Shown here in pieces: positions 9,051 through 16,965 of a DNA stretch of 32,592 bases. How positions within the stretch are numbered: the stretch's first letter is position 1; each line of letters begins with the position of its first letter. The DNA is from JBQTHP01 sp052389755. GTDB lineage: Bacteria > Pseudomonadota > Gammaproteobacteria > Steroidobacterales > Steroidobacteraceae. The position numbers were made by a program, and so were the translations under genes. The stretch lies in the NCBI GenBank assembly GCA_052389755.1, contig JBQTHP010000023.1, forward strand, positions 1-32,592. Reading direction: 5' to 3'. Below the pieces are notes generated by a model that saw only the letters and a list, made by a program, of their open reading frames with translations, made no database searches and had not been told where the DNA came from.

Positions 9051-9481
9051 CTCCCGATGTGCGTCTCGATCGCGGAGAGCAGCTCGTCCTTGGTGAACGG
9101 TTTGGTGAGGTAGTGCTCGGATCCCACGATGCGCCCGCGGGCACGGTCAAAGAGGCCGTCCTTCGACGAGAGCATGATCACGGGAATCTGTTTGAAGACC
9201 TTGTTGTGCTTGATCAGCGAACAGGTCTGATAGCCGTCGAGCCGGGGCATCATGATGTCCACGAACACGATATCGGGCTGGTGGTCGGCAATCTTGGCCA
9301 GAGCGTCGAAGCCGTCGATCGCCGTGAACACCTCGCATCCCTCCTTCGCGAGCAGGGTTTCGGCGGTGCGGCGGATGGTCTTGCTATCGTCGATGACCAG
9401 TACCTTTAGGCCCTGGAGCTTCGAGCTGGCATCCGTCACGGTCGACACTCTCCCTTCGGCAAGCGCTCTGGGTTTTAACAT
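9047..9481 (-). CDS. pilG: PilG single-domain response regulator
   Basis: The 144-residue product is a receiver domain with Asp31-Asp32, phospho-acceptor Asp75 (VDIMMPRLDGYQT), Ser/Lys in MLSSKDGLFD, and YLTKPF. The sequences DSKTIRRTAETLL and DGFDALAKIADHQPDI are very close to PilG of P. aeruginosa, which promotes pilus extension and activates cAMP production. The ATG at 9481 has an AGGGGG ribosome site nine bases upstream, supporting a tail about 10 residues longer than usual. GTG codons at Val12 or Val15 would give the usual family length. It is the first gene of the minus-strand chemosensory run and diverges from gshB across 166 nt. Confidence 0.95.
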   Translation of the reverse strand: MLKPRALAEGRVSTVTDASSKLQGLKVLVIDDSKTIRRTAETLLAKEGCEVFTAIDGFDALAKIADHQPDIVFVDIMMPRLDGYQTCSLIKHNKVFKQIPVIMLSSKDGLFDRARGRIVGSEHYLTKPFTKDELLSAIETHIGR

Positions 9482-9647
9482 ATCGGTATACCCCCTGCTA
9501 TGCCACGCGCGTCACGTTTTCGGTAGCTGAAAGCGCCCCTCGCGCAAGCGACATGCAGGTAGCACACAGTTTGAATCCCCCACAGACATATTCCGTGACG
9601 CGCGTGCATCTTCCGCTACCATCCGGCCAGCTTTTCGAGGACTCGTG

Positions 9648-10613
9648 ATGGCCGACAGGATCCGCCTCGGCGTCGTAATGGACCCGATCGCGGGTGTCAA
9701 ATACGAGAAGGACTCGACGCTCGCAATGCTGCTTGCCGCACAGCGGCGCGGCTTCGAGCTCGAGTACCTGGTGCAGCGCGACCTGAGCCTGCGCGACGGG
9801 GTCGCGTTCGGGCGCATGCGCCCGCTGCGGGTCCGCCCGGACCCGGGCAGCTGGTTCGAGCTCGGCGAGGCGCGAGTCATCCCGCTGGGCGACCTCGACT
9901 GCATCCTCATGCGCAAGGACCCGCCGTTCGACATGGAGTACATCTACACCACCTACGTCCTCGATCGTGCCGAAGCGGCCGGGACGCTCGTGGTGAATGG
10001 GCCGCAGGGCCTGCGCGACATCAACGAGAAGGTGTACACGGCGTGGTTTCCGCAGTGCTGCGCGCCGACGCTCATCACGCGCGATATGGGCGAGATGGAG
10101 GCGTTCCTGCGCGAGCACGGCAAGATCGTCGTGAAGCCGCTCCATGGCATGGGCGGCCGCTCGATCTTCGTGGTCGAGACGAACGACAAGAACATGAACG
10201 TCGTGTTCGAGACGCTGACCGACTACGGGCAGCGTTTCGCGATCGCGCAGCGCTACGTCCCCGACATCGTGAAAACCGGCGATGCGCGCGTGCTGCTCAT
10301 CGACGGCGAGCCCGTCCCGCACGCGCTCGCCCGCATCCCGACGCCGACCGACAATCGCGGCAACCTTGCCGCCGGGGCCAAGGGCGTCGGCCGTCCGCTC
10401 GATGAGCGCGAGCGCTGGCTCGCGGCGCAGATCGGTCCGCCGCTTGCGAGGCGGGGCATGCTGTTCGTGGGGCTCGATGTCATCGGCGGCTTCGTCACCG
10501 AGATCAACGTGACGAGCCCGACCGGCATCCGCGAGCTCGACAAGCAGTTCGCCACGGACATCGGGCTGCTCCTCGTGCAGGCAATCGAGCGAAAACTGGC
10601 AGGGCGCACCTGA
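9648..10613 (+). CDS. gshB: Glutathione synthetase
   Basis: The 321-residue ATP-grasp enzyme joins gamma-glutamylcysteine and glycine to make glutathione in the cytosol. Diagnostic stretches are MRKDPPFDMEYIYTTYVLDR, VNGPQGLRDINEK, VVKPLHGMGGRSIFVV (ATP-grasp loop) and EINVTSPTGIREL near the end; length fits the family (E. coli 316). I chose the ATG at 9648, seven bases after a CGAGG ribosome site, over the in-frame GTG three bases earlier. It leads the plus-strand run, its stop overlapping the tonB start (TGATG). The position beside pilG is the same as in P. aeruginosa. In the 166 nt upstream I see no convincing promoter hexamers for either direction. Confidence 0.96.
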   Translation: MADRIRLGVVMDPIAGVKYEKDSTLAMLLAAQRRGFELEYLVQRDLSLRDGVAFGRMRPLRVRPDPGSWFELGEARVIPLGDLDCILMRKDPPFDMEYIYTTYVLDRAEAAGTLVVNGPQGLRDINEKVYTAWFPQCCAPTLITRDMGEMEAFLREHGKIVVKPLHGMGGRSIFVVETNDKNMNVVFETLTDYGQRFAIAQRYVPDIVKTGDARVLLIDGEPVPHALARIPTPTDNRGNLAAGAKGVGRPLDERERWLAAQIGPPLARRGMLFVGLDVIGGFVTEINVTSPTGIRELDKQFATDIGLLLVQAIERKLAGRT

Positions 10614-11515
10614 TGGCATCCAGCGCCCTCAAGCTGCGCGAAGGCGCGGCGCCCGTGCGCGACCGGTTGATGACGACCGTGTTTCTCGCCGGCCTCCTGC
10701 ATGCGACGGTGATTCTGGGCCTGACGTTCGAGGCCGCAATCGCAGGCGGCGATGCCGCGCCCGGGCTCGAGGTGCTGCTGGTCTCGGACGAGTTGCCGGA
10801 AACCGAGTCGAATCCGACGGCGACGTATCTGGCTCAGCGCACGCAGCTCGGGTCGGGGAACACCGAGGAATCGGTGCCGCCGCGCAATCGCGCTTCCGAT
10901 CTGACGATACCTCCGCACGAAGGTGCGCCGGACGGTCGGACGCTCGCATCGGAGGGTGATCGCCCCGGAGGCGATGCCGAACCGGTGCTCGCCGCAGCGG
11001 CCGCTCAGGCGGACATCCTGCACTTCGCAACCTCAGACACGAGCGGTGCCGACCGCGCCGATCCGCTGCTCCTCGAGGAATGGCGCACCGAGCAGCCTGG
11101 CCCCGAGGATGAGGCCGGCCCCGCACGCCTGCGCGGACCGAAGCGCGACGAGCTCTGGATCACACCCGACGCGCGTGAGGCGACGCTTGCGCCGTACCTC
11201 GATGCCTGGCGGCGCAAGGTCGAGCGCATCGGCACGCTCAACTATCCTGCGGCCGCCCGGCGCGAAAAGCTCGAGGCGAGCCCCGTCGTCGAGGTGGCAA
11301 TCGCCTCCGACGGGCAGCTCGAGAAGGCCATCGTGCGACGCTCGAGCGGACGTCCGGATCTCGATCAGGCGGCCCTCGCCATCCTCAAGCTCGCGAGCCC
11401 CTTCGACCCATTCCCTCCCGAGCTCGCGGCCGAATATCGCGTGTTGCGTTTCGCCTACGAATGGCAGTTCGTGGACGGCCGGATCGAGGCCGGGGGCGTA
11501 TCGGCCGTTCCTTGA
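10613..11515 (+). CDS. tonB: TonB-family energy transducer (TonB3-like)
   Basis: The 300-residue protein has a basic N-terminus, one membrane helix at about residues 20-40 (MTTVFLAGLLHATVILGL), a long polar periplasmic linker, and a C-terminal TonB domain at about residues 195-290: LAPYLDAWRRKVERIGTLNY, VVEVAIASDGQLEKAIVRRS and DQAALAILKLASPF. TonB proteins transmit proton-motive force to outer-membrane transporters. The gene between gshB and yqgE in P. aeruginosa is tonB3, which has been linked to twitching and pilus assembly, so a pilus role is possible here. The linker lacks the usual Pro-rich (EP)(KP) repeats. No exbB or exbD is present nearby. Confidence 0.88.
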   Translation: MASSALKLREGAAPVRDRLMTTVFLAGLLHATVILGLTFEAAIAGGDAAPGLEVLLVSDELPETESNPTATYLAQRTQLGSGNTEESVPPRNRASDLTIPPHEGAPDGRTLASEGDRPGGDAEPVLAAAAAQADILHFATSDTSGADRADPLLLEEWRTEQPGPEDEAGPARLRGPKRDELWITPDAREATLAPYLDAWRRKVERIGTLNYPAAARREKLEASPVVEVAIASDGQLEKAIVRRSSGRPDLDQAALAILKLASPFDPFPPELAAEYRVLRFAYEWQFVDGRIEAGGVSAVP

Positions 11516-11549
11516 GCCTCCCGTTCGTCGTGCCCATACTGAGGAGCAT

Positions 11550-12113
11550 ATGACCGAGCCGACGAGCCTCACGAATCAGCTGCTGATCGCGATGCCTTCG
11601 CTCGTCGATCCGAACTTCGCACAGACCGTGACGCTCATCTGCGAGCACACCGACAAGGGCGCGCTCGGCATCGTTCTCAACAAGCCCCTGCCGATGAAGC
11701 TCTCGGAGGTGCTCTCGCAGATGAAGCTCGAGCCGATCACCGACGAAATCGGCTCGCAGCCGGTGCTGCGCGGCGGCCCGGTGCACACCGACCGGGGCTT
11801 CGTGCTGCACCGGCCGGGCGGCGACTGGGACTCCACTCACATGGTCTCCGATCTCATTCAGGTGACCACCTCGCGCGACGTGCTCGCAGCGATGGCGCGG
11901 GGTGATGGCCCGTCCGACGCCTTCATCGCGCTCGGCTACGCGGGATGGGATTCCGGACAGCTCGAGAAGGAAATTCTCGAGAACGCGTGGCTGTCGATGC
12001 CGGCGAACGATCAGCTCGTGTTCGCCCTGCCGTTCGATCAACGCTGGCAGGCTTCGTGGCAGCTGCTCGGCGTGGACATCGACAAGGTGAGCCTCGTCGC
12101 GGGCCATGCGTGA
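11550..12113 (+). CDS. yqgE: YqgE/AlgH family protein (UPF0301)
   Basis: The 187-residue protein shows the family hallmarks: LTNQLLIAMPSLVDPNF at the start, TLICEHTDKGALGIVLNKP, VLRGGPVHTDRGFVLH, and ALGYAGWDSGQLEKEILENAW. The molecular function is not established; AlgH was named from effects on alginate gene expression in Pseudomonas. The ATG at 11550 follows GAGGAG closely (about 3-4 bases), a short spacing. It begins 34 nt after tonB and its end overlaps the ruvX start by 8 bases. The yqgE-ruvX pair is one of the most conserved gene pairs in proteobacteria. Confidence 0.95.
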   Translation: MTEPTSLTNQLLIAMPSLVDPNFAQTVTLICEHTDKGALGIVLNKPLPMKLSEVLSQMKLEPITDEIGSQPVLRGGPVHTDRGFVLHRPGGDWDSTHMVSDLIQVTTSRDVLAAMARGDGPSDAFIALGYAGWDSGQLEKEILENAWLSMPANDQLVFALPFDQRWQASWQLLGVDIDKVSLVAGHA

Positions 12114-12555
12114 CGACCCTCCGTACACGATTCTTGCATTCGACTACGGCTTGAAGCGCATCGGCATCGCGACCGGCGATACCGTCACGCGCACGGCATC
12201 GCCGCGAGGCGCGGTGCCGGTTGGCCCAGCCGGCCCCGACTGGCGGACGATCGAGCGCGAGATCGCCGCGTTCCGGCCCGCGCTGCTCCTCGTGGGCGAA
12301 CCTTATAATGCCGATGGCAGCCCCGGGGCGCTGACGCGCGCGGCGAGCGCGTTCGCCGCGGAGCTCGCGAACCGCTTCGGCCTTCCCGTCGAACGTGTCG
12401 ATGAACGCTGGTCGTCCCTCGAGGCGAACGCCGCGCTGCGTGCACAGCGGGCGAGCGGTGCGCGGCGCAGGCGGGTACAGCGGGGTGACATCGACAGCGC
12501 GGCCGCCGCGGTGATTCTCGAGCGGTGGCTCGGCGGGGAGGGAGATCGGACGTGA
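12106..12555 (+). CDS. ruvX: RuvX/YqgF nuclease (pre-16S rRNA processing, Holliday-junction resolvase fold)
   Basis: The 149-residue protein has the RNase H-like fold with catalytic Asp13 in LAFDYGLKRIG, LLVGEPYNADGSPG, the VERVDERWSSLEA segment and the closing GDIDSAAAAVILERWL with its acidic residues. YqgF matures the 5' end of 16S rRNA in E. coli and is also annotated as a putative Holliday-junction resolvase. It overlaps yqgE by 8 bases at its start and pyrB by GTGA at its end, so all three are probably translated in a coupled manner. Confidence 0.94.
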   Translation: MRDDPPYTILAFDYGLKRIGIATGDTVTRTASPRGAVPVGPAGPDWRTIEREIAAFRPALLLVGEPYNADGSPGALTRAASAFAAELANRFGLPVERVDERWSSLEANAALRAQRASGARRRRVQRGDIDSAAAAVILERWLGGEGDRT

Positions 12556-13535
12556 ACGACGCATCACGGGAAAGCGCACCGAGTCAGCTGCGTCCCGACG
12601 GGACCCTGCGGCACCTGCTCACGCTCGAGACGCTGCCGCGGCCGATCATCGAGCAGTTGCTCGAGCGCGCGCAGGGATTCGTCCGTCCCCTCGGGGACCG
12701 TATCCCGACAACGTCGCTGCTCGCGGGATGCACCGTCGCGAACATTTTCACCGAGCCCTCGACGCGTACCCGCGTGTCGTTCGAGCTAGCCGCCAAGCGG
12801 CTGGGCGCGCAGATCGTGAACCTCGAGATCCAGCTTTCCTCGCGCGTGAAGGGCGAGAGCATGCTCGATACCGTCCTGACGCTCCAGGCGTTGCACGTCG
12901 ATGCGCTCGTGATCCGTGATGCCGAACCCGGCGTGCACGGGCTCGTCGCGGCGAACGTCGCACCCCATGTGAGCGTGCTCTCGGCGGGGGAGGCGCACGT
13001 CGCGCATCCGACCCAGGGCCTTCTGGATGCGCTGACGGTGCGCCAGAGGAAGCCGCGGCTCGAGGCGCTCTCGATCGCGATCGTCGGCGACGTGCAGCAC
13101 TCGCGCGTCGCGCGCTCCGCGTGGCACGCTTTCCGCGCGCTCGGCGTGCCCGACATCCGCATCGTTGCGCCGCCGGCGTTCATGCCGGAGAAGCACGAGT
13201 TCGCGGATTGTTCACGCCATACGACCCTGAAAACGGGACTCAAGGACGTCGACGTCGTGATGATGCTGCGCATCCAGAAGGAGCGCATGAGTCAGGCTGC
13301 GCTGCCCGACGCCGATCGCTATTTCATCAAGTACGGCCTCTCGCCCGAGCGCCTGGCGCTCGCGCGTCCCGATGCGATCGTCATGCACCCGCAGCCGATG
13401 AACCGCGGCGTCGAGATTGCATCCGACGTCGCCGATGGTCCGCAGTCCGCGATCCGGGACCAGGTGAGGAACGGCGTGGCCGTGCGCATGGCCGTGCTGG
13501 CGACGGTGCTCGAAGCCGGGCGCAAGCGCGCATGA
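12552..13535 (+). CDS. pyrB: Aspartate carbamoyltransferase catalytic chain
   Basis: The 327-residue enzyme condenses carbamoyl phosphate with aspartate in the second step of UMP synthesis. The carbamoyl-phosphate loop STRTR is at residues 70-74 within FTEPSTRTRVSFELAAKRLG; the others are HPTQGLLDALT, IVGDVQHSRVARS and VMHPQPMNRGVEI. The GTG at 12552 overlaps the ruvX stop; a frame nine codons longer exists but would lie inside ruvX. In P. aeruginosa pyrB sits at the same place, between pyrR/ruvX and a dihydroorotase-like gene. Here pyrR is missing and the downstream gene is a PyrK-like protein. Confidence 0.96.
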   Translation: MNDASRESAPSQLRPDGTLRHLLTLETLPRPIIEQLLERAQGFVRPLGDRIPTTSLLAGCTVANIFTEPSTRTRVSFELAAKRLGAQIVNLEIQLSSRVKGESMLDTVLTLQALHVDALVIRDAEPGVHGLVAANVAPHVSVLSAGEAHVAHPTQGLLDALTVRQRKPRLEALSIAIVGDVQHSRVARSAWHAFRALGVPDIRIVAPPAFMPEKHEFADCSRHTTLKTGLKDVDVVMMLRIQKERMSQAALPDADRYFIKYGLSPERLALARPDAIVMHPQPMNRGVEIASDVADGPQSAIRDQVRNGVAVRMAVLATVLEAGRKRA

Positions 13536-14437
13536 GCTCGCCGTACGCGGGCAAGAGCAGACGAGACACGATCTTCCTCGAACAGGGCCGCGTGCTTGAT
13601 CACGCCGCCTTCGAAGGCGAGCAGTTCGTGATCCGCATCGAGGCGCCCAAATGCGCCGCGCACGCGGCAGCGGGGAGCTTCGCGCACGTCACGTGCGATG
13701 CGACCATCCCGATGCGTCGGCCGCTGTCGATCATGCGGGCCGATGCGAAGGCCGGCTGGATCGAGCTGCTCTACAAGGTCGTCGGCCCGGGCCTCCATGC
13801 GTTCGCGACGCGCAAGCCCGGCGACGTCGTGAGCGTGCTCGGCCCGATCGGCCACGGCTTCACACCGCGACCCGAGCGCCCTCGCCCGCTCCTCGTCGGC
13901 GGCGGCGTCGGCATCCCGCCGATGGTGTTCCTCGCCGAAACGCTGCGCGACCGGACCGACGCGCCCTGGCGACCGCTCGTGCTCATGGGATCGGAGATCC
14001 CGTTTCCGTTCCGATCCCGCCCCTCGCGCATCGTCGTGTCCGGAATGCCCGCTGGCGCGATCGCCTGCATGCCGCTGCTCGATGAGTGGAACATCGCGAG
14101 CCGGCTCGCGAGCCGCAGCGACTTCCCGGGCTGCTTCGACGGCTTCGTCACGGAGCTCGCCGACGCGTGGCTCGCGACGCTCGATGGGACCGCGCTCTCG
14201 CAGATCGAGATCTTCGCCTGTGGCCCGACGCTGATGCTCGAGGCGACCGCGCGCCTTGCGCGCAGGTACCAGCTCCCGTGTCAGGTGTCGCTCGAGGAAT
14301 TCATGGCGTGCGCGGTCGGCGGCTGCGCTGGCTGCACGGTTCTCGTCCAGGAGCCAGGCGGCCCGGCCATGAGACGCGTATGCGTAGATGGACCCGTATT
14401 CGATGCTCATGCCGTCTTCGGGGCTCAGACGACTTAG
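13532..14437 (+). CDS. PyrK-like dihydroorotate dehydrogenase electron-transfer subunit (FAD, 2Fe-2S)
   Basis: The 301-residue protein has a ferredoxin-reductase fold: the FAD site at RRPLSIM, an NAD-binding GGGVGIPPMVF, IEIFACGPTLML, and a C-terminal 2Fe-2S cluster with Cys260, Cys265, Cys268 and Cys284 spaced C-x4-C-x2-C-x15-C, the PyrK pattern. PyrK pairs with a class 1B PyrD to pass electrons from dihydroorotate to NAD. Its ATG overlaps the pyrB stop (ATGA), so a role in pyrimidine synthesis is likely. No pyrD is in the window. A stretch at about residues 150-220 between the NAD motifs is longer than in typical PyrK. It could instead serve another partner oxidoreductase. Confidence 0.83.
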   Translation: MSSPYAGKSRRDTIFLEQGRVLDHAAFEGEQFVIRIEAPKCAAHAAAGSFAHVTCDATIPMRRPLSIMRADAKAGWIELLYKVVGPGLHAFATRKPGDVVSVLGPIGHGFTPRPERPRPLLVGGGVGIPPMVFLAETLRDRTDAPWRPLVLMGSEIPFPFRSRPSRIVVSGMPAGAIACMPLLDEWNIASRLASRSDFPGCFDGFVTELADAWLATLDGTALSQIEIFACGPTLMLEATARLARRYQLPCQVSLEEFMACAVGGCAGCTVLVQEPGGPAMRRVCVDGPVFDAHAVFGAQTT

Positions 14438-14520
14438 ACGGCCAAGACGGCCGAGACGGCAAGAAGAATGAAGAGGCGCCTCGTTCCGGCGTCTGAGACG
14501 TCTAAGACGTCTGAGCCGTC
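14421..14520. repeat. Inverted repeat of AGACG units between convergent pyrK-like and pilU-like genes
   Basis: The arm 14424-14440 (CTCAGACGACTTAGACG) pairs with 14499-14515 (CGTCTAAGACGTCTGAG) at 16 of 17 positions across a 58-base interior. Direct AGACG-like units continue into that interior on both sides, so a longer imperfect pairing is possible. The left arm overlaps the last codons of the pyrK-like gene. The location between converging genes suggests a role in ending transcription from both sides, but there is no T tract. The 13-mer at 14508-14520 recurs in inverted form at 27930-27942. Confidence 0.75.
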
Positions 14521-14521
14521 C

Positions 14522-15679
14522 TCAGCCGAAGTTGATCTTCGCCTCGAGGTTCGTCCGCGAGTCGGCGTTCGCGAGCGCTTCCGCCAGCTCGATGCGGTTC
14601 TCCTTGAAGAGGTTGTGCAGCGCGACGTCGAAGCTCTGAATGCCGCGATCGCCCGAGCGGATGATCGCTTCCTTGATGCCGGTGATGTCGCCCTTCTTCA
14701 CGAGCTCGCAGATGTGCGGCGTGTTGAGCATCACTTCGACCGCCGCGACGCGCTTGCCGTCCTTGCCGTACACGAGGCGCTGGCCGAGGATCGCGCGCAG
14801 ATACTGCGACATGTCGAGGAAGATCTGCCCGTGCTGCTCGCGCGGGAACATGTTGATGATGCGATCCAGCGTCTCGGCGCAGTTGTTGGCGTGCAGCGTC
14901 GCGAGCACGAGGTGGCCGGTTCCGGCAAGGTTGATCGCCGCCTCCATGCTCTCGCGATCCCGGATCTCGCCGATCAGGATCACGTCTGGCGCCGCGCGCA
15001 TCACGCCGCGCAGCGCGCGGGCGTAGGACTTCGTGTCGAGCCCCACTTCGCGCTGATTCACCAGTGAGCGCTTGTTCGTGTGCAGGAACTCGATCGGGTC
15101 CTCGATCGTGACGATGTGGTCCGACGAGTTCTCGTTGCGGTAGTTGATCATCGCCGCGAGCGAGGTGGACTTGCCGGAGCCCGTGGCGCCGACCAGCAGC
15201 ACGAGGCCGCGCTTCATCATGATGAGATCGCGCATCACCTCGGGCATCCCGAGGCTCTCCAGCCGCGGCATGTCCGCTGCGATGTAGCGCATGACCATCG
15301 CCGGAAAGCTGCGCTGCATGAACACGTTCACCCGGAAGCGGCCGAGGCCGGGCTCCGAGATGGCGAAGTCGATCTCGAACTCGCGGGCGAAATAGTCGCG
15401 CTGTTCCGGCGACATCACGGCGAGGGCGGTCTGGCGCACCACGTCGGGCGTGAGCACGTGCTTGTTGACCGGATGGATCTGCCCCTCGATCTTGATCTTG
15501 ATCGGCGCATTCGAGGTGAAGAAGAGATCCGACGCCTTCTTGTCCACCATCAGCTTGAAGAGCGGCTTCGTGTTGAGAGAGGCGCCCGTGCCGAATCCCG
15601 ACAACGCGTCGGACGCACCGCCGCGCGCATCTGCGGCCGCGTCGTCGGGTCGCGGCGTGTGCCCCTTGCCGCGGCTCAC
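14522..15679 (-). CDS. Second PilU-like retraction ATPase
   Basis: This 385-residue GspE/PilT-family ATPase has KPLFKLMVDKKASDLFF, Walker A GATGSGKS (Lys170), the Asp-box IVTIEDPIEFLH, Walker B DVILIGEIRDRE and the His-box GHLVLATLHANN. It lacks the AIRNLIRE motif of true PilT and is closer in style to PilU. The start is a GTG at 15679 overlapping the pilU stop by GTGA; it gives a 25-30 residue Gly/Asp-rich extension before the conserved domain. In P. aeruginosa PilU is an accessory motor that works with PilT at the pilus base. As a third tandem member, its job may be a variant accessory motor. Confidence 0.9.
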   Translation of the reverse strand: MSRGKGHTPRPDDAAADARGGASDALSGFGTGASLNTKPLFKLMVDKKASDLFFTSNAPIKIKIEGQIHPVNKHVLTPDVVRQTALAVMSPEQRDYFAREFEIDFAISEPGLGRFRVNVFMQRSFPAMVMRYIAADMPRLESLGMPEVMRDLIMMKRGLVLLVGATGSGKSTSLAAMINYRNENSSDHIVTIEDPIEFLHTNKRSLVNQREVGLDTKSYARALRGVMRAAPDVILIGEIRDRESMEAAINLAGTGHLVLATLHANNCAETLDRIINMFPREQHGQIFLDMSQYLRAILGQRLVYGKDGKRVAAVEVMLNTPHICELVKKGDITGIKEAIIRSGDRGIQSFDVALHNLFKENRIELAEALANADSRTNLEAKINFG

Positions 15680-16833
15680 AGCGAATGGCCCTTCTGCTCC
15701 TCGTCGAGGATATGCAGGCTGCCGGCGTCCTCCACGTTCTTGTTCTCGCGCTTGCTTTCGAGCTTGATGCGCAGCCGCAGCTCGTTCTTCGAGTCGGCAT
15801 TGCGCAGCGCATCCTCGTACGAGATGAAGCCCGTCTCGTAGAGCTCGTAGAGCGACTGGTCGAAGGTCTTCATGCCGATGCGAGTGGAGCGGGACATCAC
15901 CTCTTTGATCTTCGCGACCTCGCCCTTGAAGATGAGGTCCTGGATCAGGGGCGAGTTCAGCATGATCTCGGTCGCGGCGATGCGGCCGGACCCGGATTCG
16001 CGCGGAATGAGCCGCTGCGAGACCAGCGCGCGGGCGTTGAGCGAGAGGTCCATGAGAAGCTGCTCGCGCCGCTCGTCCGGGAAGAAGTTGATGATGCGGT
16101 CGAGCGCCTGGTTCGAGCTGTTTGCGTGCAGCGTGGCGAGCACGAGGTGGCCGGTCTCGGCGAACTGGATGCCGTGTTCCATCGTCTCGCGGTCGCGGAT
16201 TTCGCCGATGAGGATGACGTCCGGCGCCTGTCGCAGAGTGTTCTTCAGCGCGCTGTGCCAGGACTCGGTATCCACGCCGATCTCGCGGTGCGTGATGACG
16301 CAGCCCTTGTGCTGGTGCACGTACTCGACCGGGTCCTCGATCGTGATGATGTGGCCGCGCGTTTTCTCGTTGCGGTAGCCGACCATCGCCGCAAGCGTCG
16401 TCGACTTGCCCGAGCCGGTGCCGCCGACGATGATCACGAGCCCGCGCTTCGAGAGCACCACTTCCTTCAGGATCGGCGGCAGGTCGAGCTCGTCGAAGGT
16501 CGGAATCTTCGCGTTGATGAGGCGGATCACGCAGCCCGTGGCGCCCTGCTGAACGAAGGCGCTCACGCGGAAGCGGCCGATCCCGGGAGGTGCGATCGCG
16601 AAGTTGCACTCCTTGGTCGCATCGAACTCTTTCGTCTGCCGGTCGTTCATGATCGCGCGCACGAGCGTCGCGGACTGCTCGATGGTGAGCGCGCGCTCGC
16701 TTTGCGGGCGCACCTCGCCGTCGATCTTGATCGCCGGCGGAAATCCCGCGGTGATGAAGAGATCGGACGCCTTCTTCTCGACCACCCGACGCAGGAGATC
16801 CTGCATGAGTTTGATGCCTTGATCGCGATCCAC
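15676..16833 (-). CDS. pilU: PilU type IV pilus retraction ATPase
   Basis: The 385-residue ATPase starts at a GTG (16833) seven bases after an AGGAG site. It has KKASDLFITAGFPPAIKIDG at the start, CNFAI then IGRFRVSAF, Walker A GGTGSGKS (Lys143), IITIEDPVEYVHQHKGC, Walker B DVILIGEIRDRE and GHLVLATLHANSSNQALDRI. These stretches match P. aeruginosa PilU better than its downstream paralogue does. PilU assists PilT in depolymerising pili under load. It lies 132 nt after pilT, the gap being filled mostly by palindrome copy B, and overlaps the next gene by 4 bases. Confidence 0.93.
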   Translation of the reverse strand: MDRDQGIKLMQDLLRRVVEKKASDLFITAGFPPAIKIDGEVRPQSERALTIEQSATLVRAIMNDRQTKEFDATKECNFAIAPPGIGRFRVSAFVQQGATGCVIRLINAKIPTFDELDLPPILKEVVLSKRGLVIIVGGTGSGKSTTLAAMVGYRNEKTRGHIITIEDPVEYVHQHKGCVITHREIGVDTESWHSALKNTLRQAPDVILIGEIRDRETMEHGIQFAETGHLVLATLHANSSNQALDRIINFFPDERREQLLMDLSLNARALVSQRLIPRESGSGRIAATEIMLNSPLIQDLIFKGEVAKIKEVMSRSTRIGMKTFDQSLYELYETGFISYEDALRNADSKNELRLRIKLESKRENKNVEDAGSLHILDEEQKGHSL

Positions 16834-16848
16834 GGAGTTCTCCTTGCC

Positions 16849-16959
16849 TACCGCCTTCCGGCTACCGGCTTCCGTCTTCCGGCCGGAAAAGAACGCGCTG
16901 CTCGGCGTACCTGCCAGCCCTCTGACCGGAAGGCGGAAGCCGGAAGGCGGAGGGCGGAA
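16849..16959. repeat. Dispersed palindromic element, copy B (between pilT and pilU)
   Basis: Left arm 16849-16884 and right arm 16924-16959 are 36-base inverted repeats matching at 30 of 36 positions, around a 39-base loop. The inner core is CCGGCTTCCGTCTTCCGGCC. The loop begins GGAAAAGA, as does the loop of copy D. The element ends 7 bases before the pilT stop and starts 15 bases before the pilU start codon region, so it occupies nearly the whole gap between two genes transcribed the same way. Confidence 0.85.
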
Positions 16960-16965
16960 CGCGGC

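Noticed and set aside
9482..9647. Promoter boxes between pilG and gshB (TTGAAT at 9571)
   Set aside because: No -10 box at suitable spacing in either direction, so I did not annotate one.
9498..10619. Minus-strand frame opposite gshB
   Set aside because: GshB has complete motifs on the plus strand and this frame shows none.
14421..14520. AGACG units as a possible CRISPR-like or tandem array
   Set aside because: Units are short, arranged in two inverted groups, with no equal repeats and spacers and no cas genes.
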